The position numbers were made by a program, and so were the translations under genes. The notes under the pieces were generated by a model that saw only the letters and a program-made list of their open reading frames with translations, ran no database searches and was not told the origin of the DNA. A DNA stretch of 64,000 nt from Crotophaga sulcirostris (Eukaryota; Chordata; Aves; Cuculiformes; Crotophagidae). The stretch is taken from positions 315,411 to 379,410 of the forward strand of contig VYZB01000274.1 in NCBI GenBank assembly GCA_013397455.1, in the 5' to 3' direction. This document shows, one piece after another, positions 45,401 to 58,421 of this stretch (position 1 is the stretch's first letter; each line of letters starts with the position of its first letter).

Positions 45401-48400
45401 TCAAGATTGTTAATTTAGGATCTATATTATCCTGCAGTGGAAAACAGGAACTCAGAACAAAGACCAATGGGCAGGATCAAGAAAGGGTGAAATGAGCATG
45501 CCACACTGAAAACAGAAGAGTAGGTAGAAAATGGTGTAGCAGAAAAAAACTTCAGGGTTCCTGAGAATTCTGGGCATCAATACTCAAAACAGACCATATT
45601 ACCCAGCTCTCTCTCTGTAAAGAAATTCTCAGTGTGAAGGAATCCTTCCCCCAAAGTATTCTGCACTGAAGGATTTTCTATTTATGCGATAAAAGATAAC
45701 ATTAAACAAAAAAATGCCATAATGAATGTGCAATAAATGCTGTTAAAAGGATTACATGCTCTAAAGAGATCTTAGGGGTACATATAAAGGCAAAAAGCAG
45801 CTTTTAATTAACAAGTGTTTAAGTACCCTGTACTATGTAAATATTTCATGTGTATAAAAAGATGATCACAAGGGTGACTGAATAATCATCATTTTGGCTT
45901 CCCTGTGTTGACTGCTGATGTAAGATTCCTAATAAGAGGCCACAAGAGTACTGTTAACTGTAGCAGCCTATTTCTATACTGATACATTGTGATATGAACT
46001 TTGAAGAGATGATAAATAGGTGGTTTTTGTTTCCCTGGATCTCTGATGCCACGTTTTACCATTCCCCTCTGCGTTAGCTCTTCACTAGACACTTTTATAG
46101 ATGCCAGTGGGAGTCTGACATAAGGTGTGTCGGAAGGTAGCTGGTACCAACAACAGATCGTTTGCCTGCCAGGCAGTGCAATTGGTTTTGCAGAACTGGC
46201 AACGAAGAGGGGATGAGGGGGGTCATAGAGCACCACACCACCTCCTTCTGTGTTCCTAGAGCATGGAAACATCACTAAATGGTACTGGAGCAGATTGTGC
46301 ATTTGCTGAATGATTATGGAAAGAGAGATTGCAGGAGAGTAGAGCCTTCCTTCAAAGCGTTGCTTGATTTTGTACTCTGGAAATAAGAATACGCTCCTGG
46401 AAACCCCTGTTTGGCAAGTGCAATGTGGTGCAACGACGTCTGAAGCTTTCATGTCTCAAAGCTTAAACCAAAAATAATCAATGCTTTTTGCTTTATTTAC
46501 CTACGTTTGCCTCAAGGCTCTTATTGGATATATAGTTGTCCCCTTGGAGCTCTGTAGTTTATCACCTACCACATGCAATTTGAACAGAGGAAGCCCAGGC
46601 ACATAACTCTTTCATCTTATTGCCCTTCCAATGCAGGAGCAAAATCAACTCCATGGTATTAGCATACTAAGAAAACGTAAATCACAGCTAAAACAGGTCC
46701 TGTACACTCTCAAAAGAGGGCAGCTATCAGCTCCAAGCAAAGGTTAGATCTACTTTTCCCACATTTTGATGTTTATATTGGATACAGCAAATTCTTAAAA
46801 ACTCCTACAGAGAACTTTGATATATGAGTGAGCCTTACACACTGAGAAAGTGATAAACAATTATGCTTTCATCTCAAATAGTACCTGAAAATTATGAAAC
46901 TGTGAACTCATAATACTGACTTTTCATCTGATTTGCAAAAAATGCTGGTTTTAGTGAGCACGCTATTAAGATGAGTGTAACTGTTTTATCAGCATCATCA
47001 TTGAGACAGCCTGGTGCATAATACAGCTGCTCTTTCTGGCTATTAATTGCTATGTCTAAAAGTTCTTTCCTTCCAACAAATGCAAAAACTTCATCTTAAA
47101 ATCTCAGTTCATGCTTGAAGATCTAGCTTGGTTTTTAATTCTGTCTTAAGTTAGAAAGCCTTGTAAAATGTGTTATGAACAGCACGGGCAATCATTTCCT
47201 TCACAGTCTTAAAAAAGCTGGAAGTGGAAGAGCATGCCTTTTGGGGAAATACGAAGAGTTTAAAATATGCTTGTGCAGCACATTCATAGATTTTTATAAT
47301 GCATTTCAAATACTTTCCAAATTGTAAAACAGGCTTTGGAAACTATCATCACAGATGAAAGCTGGTGAAGAAAAAGTAATAAAAATACTGAAGCAAGAAA
47401 AGGAAAAAATCGTGCCTGCTTCTGAATTCTAACATTTGATTTTCTCCTATATAATAATAACAATCAAACGATCACAGTAATTTCCCCATTTACTGTGCTT
47501 TAGTGGCACCTGTGTTCGTGTTCACTCTTCTTCCCCTCCTTCTCCACCTCCCCATCTGCTGCCTGCAGCCATACAGGCTGAGGTGACTGAAACATTCCAG
47601 ATAAAAGTTAATTAGTCAGCGCACTGCACACCCAACCTTTTCAAACCGGTGCCAAGTGGAAACCTTCCAGCCAGCTCCTGAGCATTCTCCCAGCTCACCT
47701 CTCCCACAGGGGTGCAGTCCACTGCAAGGGAGACCATGCAGCAGGGCACATCTGAGAGGTTCAGCATTATCTCTCAACTTGCTGCTAATGTCCTCACACG
47801 CCTCGCAGAGCCAAGGATGGCTGCTTGGCATGGCAGCAGAGCATGGTACACACATACTCTGCTTATACTACAGGGTATATCATACTGGGATGCAAGATGC
47901 TCGTGAATGGCTGCACTGTATTGTGCTCTGGGGAAAGGATGTAGTAAGCTCAAGATGAATACTGAATATCAAGCTTGAATGCAGATACATTCTGAAACCC
48001 TGTCTACAGCCAAAACCAAGTCCCAAGGCCAGATGCACAAAAAAATTTGGTTGCAATGCCCTGCAAAGGCGACACATAACAATTACTGTGGTTTGTGGTA
48101 TGCTGTGCTGTCAAGTTCCATTTCAGTTCTTCATGTTGTTGTCCAGAACTACCAAGAGTAATGTTGGTAGCTTGATATGACAGCTGTGAAGCACTCGGGG
48201 ACAGATTGTGAACTTCTTAGTCACACTGACAAGGAGTCCCTTCCACAAATGGCTTCGCTTGAGTGTGAGTGCCTTAATAAATGAATCATCTATCATTGCT
48301 GCCTACACAAGCTTAAATCTTTCTCCCAGTTCTGCTGTTACTTCCACCATCTGCATGTCCTCTCCCCACGGTGGTGAGAACCAATTTGGCTGGTCTGTGG

Positions 48401-51400
48401 GGTGTTTGGGAAAACGGGCAGACCTTCAGGGTCGGACCAGAAGTAAGGAACAGTTGCTGATGCCCACAGCTGCAATCCTAAAGCCACTGTACCTGAACTT
48501 GCTCCTATTTCTTAGGAAATCCCCTTTAGGTACCTTCTGGCAGGATGCTGTGCATGTCCAAGCAACCTTGCTCTGTCCTCAGGCACTCTGAAATGCTGAT
48601 CAGAAAATGTGTGACCCCAAGTGCCAGAGCATCAGGTGAGATTGTGCCCTGAGAGGCCCAGGTCCATCTCTCTTCCTGTAAATCTCAGCACTGACGGGGA
48701 AAAAAAAGGCTTCCATGAATTGAACTCAACCACACAGAGGCCTCACACCCTTTGCACAAAGGCCTTCCCAGCAGCAATAAACCACTTCCTACCCTTGATC
48801 TAATCCCTTTTCATTTCACTGCTTCCTAGATGTTGGTTTAGCAGTTCCCTAGGAGATCTGCACCATTTTTGGGGAAAGGATTACAGACTGGAAGCAACTG
48901 TTCTTAGCTAGGGATCAAGACAGCGCAGCTAATTCAATCCTGATTTGGGCAAGCTGCTTGGCTCTGTGCTTGGTGATCATAACTCTCTGAACACTGCTTT
49001 AACGTAAAATTCAGTTCCCCTATTTTCATGCTTCGGGAATCTCAAAAAGTAAGAAACAGAGAAGGGCATCTCCTCTTTTCTTCCTCAGTACAGTTTATTT
49101 TCTCCTTCTTTCTCCCTGTGACATTTCTGTCGCTAATTCTTACCTCTGGCTCCTTTTAGCTATTCAGAATAAACTCTGTAATGCATAGGTACTGGTATTG
49201 CCATGAGATTTAGTATACTCTTGTTCAACCAAACTGAAAAGCTCTTAGGTAAGATCTACAGAAACAAACATTTATAGCATGATTTTTCCTTGAAAGACGA
49301 ATCTAAAATTTAAAAAGAAACTGCAATTTTTCCAGTTTTCTGCCAATTACAATAAATACATAATTCTAGCCATGTTATGCCTGTATTTCTTTCACTTTAA
49401 AAAATTACATAGAAATCCAAAGAGTAAAAGAACAGAACATGAGATAAACGTTTTATTCGATGACCTGGAATTGTAACTAAATCCAACATAGCCAACAAAT
49501 TCTAATGCTGTGTTTTCAATATTTTGTGGGTTTAAATAAAAAATACACCATGAAATACACCATAGATGAGAATATTTCTAAGTTGGTTTTGAACTTAATT
49601 GTGAGCATTGAACTGATAAACATATAGCATGACAAGACCCTTGGCTATTTTCTAATTTCAAACAGCTCTGCTTACCTAGGTCTGCCATGTATTTTAGTGG
49701 AAAGGCAGGGTGCTTTCTCCGACTTTTGGGAACAAACTCCTGGGGGAAGTTATACTGAACCCCTTAGCTGACATCTCTAGAGAACGTTGTTTTCATTGTT
49801 AATAATCTGTTTGGTACCATAACGTTTGTATTCATATAGTATCTGCTAGCAAATTGCCTTTGATTTTGGCTTTTTTTGATAAAATTTTAATTTTTACTTA
49901 GTGAATACAGCTAAGTATTCTTTGGAGTTTCTTCTATCAAAGCATATCATTCCATAAAACAATAATTAACGATTTAACCCTAACATAGTTTAATTACTAT
50001 TAACATGAGTTTGTGCAGTGTATTATGAAAGCCCTCTTCTAGGCTATGCAATGAGGAAATCATTCTTTTGTGAACCCAGAATAGCAAAAACACAGAAAAA
50101 AACATCATGCACGGCCTTGAATTTGGTGTTAACTCAGCTGTTTCTGCATCAGAGAAGCAGGACAGGATGAGGAATGAGAAAACCTTGTTACAAGCCAGCT
50201 CAGGTATTTTCTCCAGAATCCAATATGATATCATGAGTACAGCAACGAATAAGAGTAATAAAGAACTACACATCAAAATACAAAGCAGGTGCCTTTGCTT
50301 TTGAATTTTCCTGTCATCTCAATATAGACATTTGTTTTCCACTTACATAGGAAATGTCTACTGGTGTAGTATTTAACTACAAGAATGTCCTTCCCTCCAG
50401 CCCTTTCGCAAACCTTAACTCTTCACCACCCTTTTCCACTGGAATTAATATAAATGAATATACAACAGAATTCATAAAGTTGACTAAGTGATTTGATAAA
50501 ACTTGACATAACTGGATGTACTTCAAGAATAAACTGATCATTGGCATAATTTTATCTACGGATTCCCAGAGTCAGATACCTTAAATAATTACAGACTCAG
50601 TGCACATTCTAAATCTGGGTAATAACCCCTTGCTGTATTTGAGATAGATGGCTCTGGTGTATGTATTTCAAATAATGCTGCACAATCCGGTTTTCAGTGT
50701 CTTAGATCAATACGCAGTACTTATATCCCTCTAACCTGGAATAAGCAGATAGTCAAACTGTGGCATGACCAACATTTCCTTAAAAAATAACCGGCAGGAG
50801 AAGAAGAGCATACAGAAAATTACGGATAGTGAATAAGGCTGTGAATGGTGGTTGCCAAAACCAAGCCTTAGAACTTATATTACAAATTATAAATACTATA
50901 AAGTAAGACCATCTTTATGCTATCTAAACTAAGTGCTGAAGAAACTTAGGGGAGCTGAAGAAAGAAACCTGCTGTTAAAGAGTTCACTGAGGCTTGGGTG
51001 GAAAGGAATACTAAGTAACTTTTAGTATTACACAGAACTTCAAATCCTGAACTAATTGGCTTGAACTCACTTTTTCACCTCAAATATTTGCTCCTTTATA
51101 AGCAACAAAACACCTGGGAGAATCATAAATCTCCTGCCTCTAAGTGTAGTATACACATGCCATTCCGATGCTATAACATTCTAAGCTGCAAGATCCCTTA
51201 ACTTCAAAAGCCCAGTGGCAGGATAGCAAAATTGAATGGGTTTCTGACAAGCTTTCTTCCAGAGCAAAGGGGTTGGAGATGGCACTGAAAGCTGCTACTT
51301 GAACAGTTAATCCCAGCATAGTTTTTAGCTCTTTCAGTCTCAATGGGTTGTCAAAATTAAGGACCCAGAGCAGAGAACTGAAAGTAAAAATACTCTCAAC

Positions 51401-54400
51401 ACTTTCCTGCATTCTGAGAAAGGATCTCTTGCAGTCATGATAAACTGAATCCTCCATACACACTGTAACTGGAATAAAGAGACTAGTTCATTTTTCATTT
51501 CATTGTCCTGTGCTTCTGAGTGTGCAAAGCTTGTTGACAGAGGAACTATCCTTAAATAAAGTCCTCATGGGTAGGTAGGCTGCGATCCTGTTCTACATGA
51601 CTGGATGACTTCAGTGGTGTTTTAAACAGTTTTTACTATGATTCTGACAGTTTAGGAAAGAAGGATGACTTCTTGTATTATCAAGGGCGCAATACACAGA
51701 GAAAACAGATCCTGTGCATTAAAGAAGGTGAAAAAACCCACAAAATACAGACGGTGCCAATACAGTCCCAGACATTAAGCCAACACCACTTTCACAAAAC
51801 TTGAGGGCTTTCTGACCATAGACAAGAAAATAAACATGGACTTGTTTCCCTTCAACACACATAATTTATCAGTTTACAGGGTAGCAGGTAGATTGGCTTC
51901 AGTTGACAACACAGGGGACTATGGAAACTTGCAACTTTCATAGCTGACAATGTTCAAAGCAGCACAGAAGCACAAGTAAAACTATTCTCCAAGTAACAGC
52001 CTGAGAATGTATGATACTTTGCATAATTACTGTTTAACTGAGAACTGTTACAATGAGGAGACCTCTCGCATGACGCTAGGACTACAACACTGCCAGCAAA
52101 CATCAGTTACGACTCTGAAATCTACGTTTAAAAGAATTAATGACTCTACAGGATACCTGGCTATAGAGAAAAACTCAAGTTACACAAAGTTTCCATACAT
52201 TAGCTGGCAACATAAAAGGACTCGCACTTTACAGAAGATCTATGGCTTAAATTATACAAGGTTCAAAAGCTCACTATGAGCGAAATTGCAGAGAGACTTC
52301 TGGCGGAAAGAGAAGCAGCTGAACATTTGTTTGCATATCTTTCCCATTTCCACTCTTTTTTTCCCTCAACACACCTCTCACAAACCCTTGTGAAGGGCAC
52401 AAAAGGTATATGCCATACTGTTTATGCAGTGTGAGGTGAGGAGGGTGGGTGATCATAGGGAAAGACTGAATACACACTTCTCATCTACACAGTAAATAGT
52501 ACAAACTCCAACATTTGGACTAAGGCAGATTAGCAATGATAGTTTGAATTAGCAAAGCCTGCAGTTAAGCATGTGTTTTGAAGTCTCTCTTGGAAAATGA
52601 TATTTTTTTTTGCGCAAAAATATTTCTCTGCAAAAATGGAATTTTGGCTTAAGAGAGGCAAAAAATCTCTTTGGGCATAGGCTGTGTCTTGCAGGTTAGT
52701 AAGACTCCTGGGGATACCATACACACAGTGATTTTTCTAGCTGTTTCCAAAAGTGAGAGATGTGCAATTCACCACCCAGGGTAGTTTGGTATCCATAAAG
52801 CTGTTTTCAAAAGAAAGCTTAATTCCTTTAAAAACAAAAAAAACCCCTGAAATATTAAGGGTCAGTTTCCTTTTACAGCACCTATTCTGAGGCTGAACTT
52901 GCTCCTTCACTAGAAAATTCACTGTTTAACGTAAAATTCTGGCTTGATTTATTCTTCTGATCATCTCTGAAGTCATAGCAGTAATAAACAGTGCCGCAAT
53001 CCCAGTTCCTCAGGAAACCAGATAAAGCACGGACTGGCTATGCAGGGACTGATGATTCAGTTCTACTTTACTCTGTTTCATTGCTCCAAGAAAATTCCTT
53101 TCCATGTTAAAAGACATCAGAGCTACTGATCTATCTGAAACCCACTGAAAATACCCCCTAAGCGCTGAAGTTCAGAAAACGCTGCTGCAAACATGATCTG
53201 CCCTGTGTTCCTGATAACATCTCCTATAAAATGCATAACACAGGCTACTCTACCAAAATTCTCAGCTCTGAACTGTAGTATTCGAAGTGGTATCACTGTG
53301 TTTATCGATTTTTACGTTCCCTGGATCTGTTCCCTGTTGATCCCTGAGAAAATTATTAAGGCATTTGCATTCTTGAAATGTAAATATAAAGTGTGTTTCT
53401 TCATACAAACATATGTAACACGACAAACCTTGCCTCAATAGCATCAGTGCTTGTGAGCTGCTGTTTCCAAAATAATGATCTGTCAAAGTTTCAGTGCAAT
53501 TTGCATTCACATTAGTAGCAAAGAAATCCTGTAGTCTTTTTGCTTGCTGAATGATAGTGTTAAATTGTTACTTTTTCTTACCAAAGGTGTGAAAATTTAC
53601 TGGAGTGACAGTAAACTCTGAGAAGTAAACAGCTTTTTTCAGGTCACAACAGCCGCCTGGATTTACTGTCAGTGTATGTTAGTCATTAAGTCATATATAC
53701 AAATGAAAATGAAAAAAAGGTATGTCACATTTCACTCTGTGTAGCTTTTGCCACACACAATCCTGAACCTTCAGGAAATGCTGTTGGTTGTAAGAGAACG
53801 AATGCTGTCCCACACTTTGTGATGGCTGCTGTCTTGTGATTGTTGCCATCGAGGAAGACTGTATGTTTTTTAAACTTCAGAAAAGTAGAATTTAATGAGA
53901 AACAGACTTTTAAAGATGCTTGAGCAACCACAAAACTTTTGAAAACACTCTAGGTTTCCTGCTGGCAGTAGCTGTCCACTGTGGATTTCCTCTGGATGTT
54001 ACATGTTTGAGGTGTATCATCACGTGCCATGGAGGCAAAAGCCAGTACTATTGACATGCATTCAGCTCTGGATCCTTATTTCCCTTTTCATTTTAAGTAT
54101 TGCTTTTGCCATGTAAGGAAAGATGTGCTCAAAGATGAATGTACTTTTCAGTTACAATTAATACCTGCTTATTATAAACTTCTGTATGAAGTAATAGTGT
54201 TAACATTTAGCAGTGGTACAAACCTTGTACGCATAAGTTCCAGATCTGGTGTGACGTGGCAAATGAGACCTTGTTAGACATCACTACCTTAAAACCATCC
54301 TCACAAAAATTCTGAATGCTGAGGAGAAGCAGCTTGAGGCAGCACCCAGGGATCCTCATATTTGTCAGCATGTTTGCTGTGCTACTTATATGGCAGGCAA

Positions 54401-56350
54401 TGGGAAATGCTTTTCAAGGACAAACAAGTTTTGGGTTTGCTTCTGTTCCTGCCTGGAAGAAAGCTAACTGCAGGCACCCCCTGCTGTGTGCTGGGGTGGT
54501 GTTTTGGAGGGAGAGAGGGCTTGTTCTGCCAAGTTACCAGCAGGAAGGGTGACTCCAGGGAGGCAAATCCTTCACACTTCAGAAGCAGGGTTAGATCTCA
54601 GGCTTTTCTTCCCGACTTCTCCTCTGGAAAAACTGCATGCTGGGCTTATTAGCAAAATATGTCTTGCCTACAAAGAAGTCATTTACACTCGCCTCCTCTA
54701 AAATTGCCTGCCAGTAGAAGTGGCCAGTTTGTGATTCTGGGGCTGTCAAGGTGGGAGGTCAATGGTACATCCGTTTCACGCCAGTGCTGGCGTGGGACTG
54801 AGTGACACAAAACCCATTTCTGCAGCAGGCAGTAAGACACCAGAGGCTGCTAAGGCCAAAACTTTTCTGGGAACTTTGCTGGAAGTCCTGTAACTCTGGG
54901 AAGTACGTGAGGTGAGGCTGTTGGAGCATTGTCCCCAGAGTTAGCCTTAAAATGGTATTTATTATGCAGAGGTATGAAAAAAGAATGTTAAGATGTCAAG
55001 CCCTCCAAGCCAATCTGGAGAGACTGACACACTTGTACTACCTGCTTACATTGACAAAAGTTGAGATTTTGTTTTAGATACACAGAGTCTTGAAGACTGA
55101 TTTTGTTTGATCTACTGAAAAAAAAATTGGACTCTATTCAACAAAGGTTCAATGTCAGGCATTGGTTTCACTGTCACTGAAAACAATGACACTTCAGTGT
55201 CTGCTTGAGGACAAAGTCCTAATTTGGATAGATTGATCCCTTTGGTTCCCCGCTGAGAACAATTTGAAAGTTAAGCAGGAGCTGTGAAGTCTCTGAAAAG
55301 GAGCCATGGCTCTAACCCTGTGCTGTAAGTGTTTAACACATCTTGTGCCCTCAAACAGAAGATGTTTCAGGATCTGGTCTTCAAAGAGGTTTGGCTATTG
55401 ACTCCAGCACAACTGCAAGTGTAGCCACAAGGCTGGTAGATGTAACACGGATGCTGCTGCCACCAAACACGCTTCAATAGTAGCATTCAGTGACAGTGAT
55501 TACCCTTGAGTTTCTGCACCAACCTACAGAAACCCGAGCTATTTAGTGTTTGCCGAGGCAGAGAAAATGAACTGAGTTCAGACCAGCATACAGCACTCAC
55601 ACCTTCAATTCCAGACTAGCAGCTGGCTAGCACAGACTTTCTTTTCCTACCTTTTCAGTCACAATGGAAAAAAAAAAATACAGAAGTCTAACAGTGATCT
55701 GGGCTGGGTTTTATATTTGCTTTTGCAAAGAAAATTCAGCTGCTAATCTTTTTTCTTGCTTACATTTTCAGAGCAAAGATGAGCTATCCCTTTGTATATA
55801 AAACAACTATTTCTCCTGGCTAGTTAAATGGCAGCTTCTGCCATTTTACTCACAACTTCCCTTGCATGGGCCACACAGAATAAGGCACTTGCTTCCAAGT
55901 CTTTTGCCTGAAGCTGATTACTGGCATCAAACAGGCATTTGCAAAATATTGAACTATTTTTTTTTGCTGAGCGTGTAACACTAAGTTGCCACCTCTTGAT
56001 GATAGAAAGTTTAGCTCCCCTTGGGTAGTTCCAATACTGTTGCCTAAGAGTCAAACACAATTAATTTGGTTTCTACTATGCTAGCTACACAATCAAACAC
56101 ACACTCAGGCTTTAGTTTCTGCTACTTCGGTAAGCCAGTTAGATTTAGCAGAAGTCTGATCTAGCAGTGATGCATGAACTACAAGAAAATCTTAATGCTT
56201 TAATAGCTAAATGCAAAATGAAATTATAGAGAAGAACCTCTCCGGAAAGTGTCACCAGGTGAACAACCTAGACTGCCCACACACAGACAGAGCACAGCAC
56301 ACTCAGACCAGTGATAAACAAACACCCATAATGCTGGATTTAGCGAGGGG

Positions 56351-56374
56351 AAAAAAAGAAAAAAAAAAAAAAAA
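56351..56374. repeat. Poly-A tract
   Basis: 24 bp, A7 G A16, in intron 1 about 500 bp from exon 1. There is no associated retroelement. Confidence 0.9.
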
Positions 56375-56793
56375 GGTAAAAAGCTAACGACCTCTTTCGG
56401 TTTGTGAAAACCGAAAAAAACTTCTCCAAAAAACCAAACTAAGGACCTCCGGAGGAGCAGCTTCTCATCAGCGCCTATCTTGGACTCCCTTTCTCCTCTC
56501 AACTCCACAACTTAAGGCGCGCGACTTCGGGCTCGCAGACGAGTTTTGCGCCGCGGAGCTGCGCCTTTCCACCGAGAGGATGCTCGCTGCCCTCCACCCC
56601 GCGCTGGGGACGAGGTCCAACAGGGGAGAGGGGGCAAGCGGGGGGCGAGACCGCGACAGGGATGCAGGAGGAGGGCAAGACCGTCGAGAGCCGCGCAGCC
56701 AGGGCGCTTCTCCCCGGGCCGGGCTCGGGCTGCGGTCCCTCCCCACCCCGGCCCCTTGCCCGCAGGGGGCACCGCGCTGCCCGTCCCCGGGGC

Positions 56794-56796
<3 letters not shown>

Positions 56797-56828
<32 letters not shown>
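56797..56828. repeat. (CA)16 microsatellite near the exon 1 donor
   Basis: These are 16 perfect AC units on the plus strand, which is (GT)16 in the GRIN3A pre-mRNA. The tract begins 36 nt after the last base of the exon 1 donor dinucleotide region and is separated from it by a C-rich stretch. It is likely polymorphic in length. Confidence 0.97.
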
Positions 56829-56830
<2 letters not shown>

Positions 56831-56865
56831 GGGGGGTGGGTGGGCAGCCCTGCCCGGCGCCTTAC

Positions 56866-57313
56866 CGGGCTCCCGCGGGGGAACTCGCCCGGCACGATGC
56901 TGACCACGGGGATGCGCAGCGCCGCCGAGACGAAGTCCAGCTCCAGCATCTCCCCGCGGCTCTGCGGGAAGGCGAGGATGGCGGAGACCCCCTGCACCAC
57001 CACGGTGTGGCACAGGCTCTGCAGGAACGAGACGGGGTCGTTGCTCCAGGAGGAGGCGCCGGGCGAGGAGAAGGGGAAGAGGGGCAGGTCGCCCAGCCCC
57101 GCTTCGATCGCCATGACCACCTCCAGGGACAGGTTGTAGGGCAGCAGCCCGGCCACGCCGTTCAGGTTGGCCACGGCCAGCAGCAGCGCGTCCCGCGGCG
57201 AGGGCGCGGGGTCTGCCCGCCGCCGCCCCTCGGGGCCGCGGGGCTGCTGCAGGTGGGTGGCCCCCACCCTCACCGTGTGCCCGATGCGCCGCAGGATCCG
57301 GCAGGGCTGCGGG
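56866..57313 (-). CDS. GRIN3A: GRIN3A exon 1, 3' part (GluN3A amino-terminal domain); 5' part lost in N gap
   Basis: This is the first coding exon of the glycine-binding NMDA-receptor subunit GluN3A, a plasma-membrane ligand-gated channel subunit. The visible part encodes 149 residues plus one base. Near its start is [18 protein letters not shown], which in known GluN3A proteins follows the signal peptide, so the start codon should lie roughly 100 bp inside the N gap. Further on are [52 protein letters not shown] and FPQSRGEM, which belong to the first lobe of the amino-terminal domain; NLS is a possible N-glycosylation site. The exon ends at GAGCCCG followed by donor GTAAGG, phase 0, and joins exon 2 as ...FPRGSP/NPLHLQ. 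The linker between GATHLQ and RDALLLAV is short and Arg/Pro-rich compared with mammalian GluN3A as I recall it. Base composition is very GC- and CpG-rich, unlike the rest of the gene. Identification is firm; the 5' boundary is unknown. Confidence 0.95.
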
Positions 57314-58256
57314 NNNNNNNNNNNNNNNNNNNNNNNNNNNNNNNNNNNNNNNNNNNNNNNNNNNNNNNNNNNNNNNNNNNNNNNNNNNNNNNNNNNNNNN
57401 NNNNNNNNNNNNNNNNNNNNNNNNNNNNNNNNNNNNNNNNNNNNNNNNNNNNNNNNNNNNNNNNNNNNNNNNNNNNNNNNNNNNNNNNNNNNNNNNNNNN
57501 NNNNNNNNNNNNNNNNNNNNNNNNNNNNNNNNNNNNNNNNNNNNNNNNNNNNNNNNNNNNNNNNNNNNNNNNNNNNNNNNNNNNNNNNNNNNNNNNNNNN
57601 NNNNNNNNNNNNNNNNNNNNNNNNNNNNNNNNNNNNNNNNNNNNNNNNNNNNNNNNNNNNNNNNNNNNNNNNNNNNNNNNNNNNNNNNNNNNNNNNNNNN
57701 NNNNNNNNNNNNNNNNNNNNNNNNNNNNNNNNNNNNNNNNNNNNNNNNNNNNNNNNNNNNNNNNNNNNNNNNNNNNNNNNNNNNNNNNNNNNNNNNNNNN
57801 NNNNNNNNNNNNNNNNNNNNNNNNNNNNNNNNNNNNNNNNNNNNNNNNNNNNNNNNNNNNNNNNNNNNNNNNNNNNNNNNNNNNNNNNNNNNNNNNNNNN
57901 NNNNNNNNNNNNNNNNNNNNNNNNNNNNNNNNNNNNNNNNNNNNNNNNNNNNNNNNNNNNNNNNNNNNNNNNNNNNNNNNNNNNNNNNNNNNNNNNNNNN
58001 NNNNNNNNNNNNNNNNNNNNNNNNNNNNNNNNNNNNNNNNNNNNNNNNNNNNNNNNNNNNNNNNNNNNNNNNNNNNNNNNNNNNNNNNNNNNNNNNNNNN
58101 NNNNNNNNNNNNNNNNNNNNNNNNNNNNNNNNNNNNNNNNNNNNNNNNNNNNNNNNNNNNNNNNNNNNNNNNNNNNNNNNNNNNNNNNNNNNNNNNNNNN
58201 NNNNNNNNNNNNNNNNNNNNNNNNNNNNNNNNNNNNNNNNNNNNNNNNNNNNNNNN
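57314..58256. other. Assembly gap (943 N)
   Basis: There are 943 consecutive N within the GC-rich exon 1/promoter region. The length is not a round number, so it may be a size estimated from read pairs. The missing part should contain about 34 codons of GRIN3A (start codon and signal peptide) plus 5'UTR and promoter. Confidence 1.
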
Positions 58257-58336
58257 CGCCCCCGCGGGACGCCCCGGGGAGGAAAGAGGGGTTCCTGGGG
58301 GGCAGCGCGCGCCCCCCGCGCAGCCTGGGTGCACGC

Positions 58337-58420
58337 AGAATCACAGAGCAATGACCTGAGTTGGAAGGAACCCACAGAATCAGCAAATACAACTCCTGTC
58401 CCTGCACAGGACAACCCCAA
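58337..58420 (-). mobile_element. CR1 LINE 3' end, part 1 (interrupted by LTR-like insertion)
   Basis: The plus strand reads AGAATCACAGAGCAATGACC, GAGTTGGAAGGAACCCACAG and AACTCCTGTCCCTGCACAGG, then ACAACCCCAA, which is the 3' end of a CR1 in minus orientation. The similarity stops abruptly at 58420 and resumes near 59038. Confidence 0.85.
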
Positions 58421-58421
58421 G

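Larger units (their letters stand above)
28271..56865 (-). other. GRIN3A: GRIN3A intron 1
   Basis: This GT-AG intron is 28,595 bp, beginning 5'-GTAAGG and ending AACTACAG. It contains a pair of similar segments (28759-28903, 29991-30123), a CR1 (31691-32275), a short unrecognised ORF (41775-41963), a poly-A tract (56351-56374) and a (CA)16 repeat (56797-56828). The long remainder is AT-rich unique DNA. Several blocks with mixed composition and homeobox/POU-like motifs may be conserved non-coding elements, but this cannot be shown without alignment. No other exon of GRIN3A and no nested retrogene is recognised. Confidence 0.9.
56510..58336 (-). promoter_or_regulatory. GRIN3A: CpG island over GRIN3A exon 1 and presumed promoter/5'UTR
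   Basis: From about 56510 to the gap at 57314, and again from 58257 to about 58336, the DNA is very GC-rich with frequent CpG, in sharp contrast to the AT-rich introns and upstream DNA. The gap lies inside this island. The start codon, signal peptide, 5'UTR and transcription start of GRIN3A are therefore expected in or just beside 57314-58256. No core promoter element can be assigned from the bases present. GC-rich first exons are also the commonest place for assembly gaps in bird genomes, which fits. The role as promoter is inferred from position. Confidence 0.75.

Noticed and set aside
45889..46452. 188-codon open frame with ATG on the minus strand in intron 1
   Set aside because: It has no recognisable domain and a composition like translated non-coding DNA. 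One frame of this size is roughly expected by chance in 128 kb of six-frame sequence, and a similar-length frame without ATG occurs at 5645-6214.
28271..56865. Nested retrogene such as the calcineurin B-like PPP3R2 found in mammalian GRIN3A
   Set aside because: No EF-hand coding sequence is visible in intron 1. The mammalian retrogene is not expected in birds.
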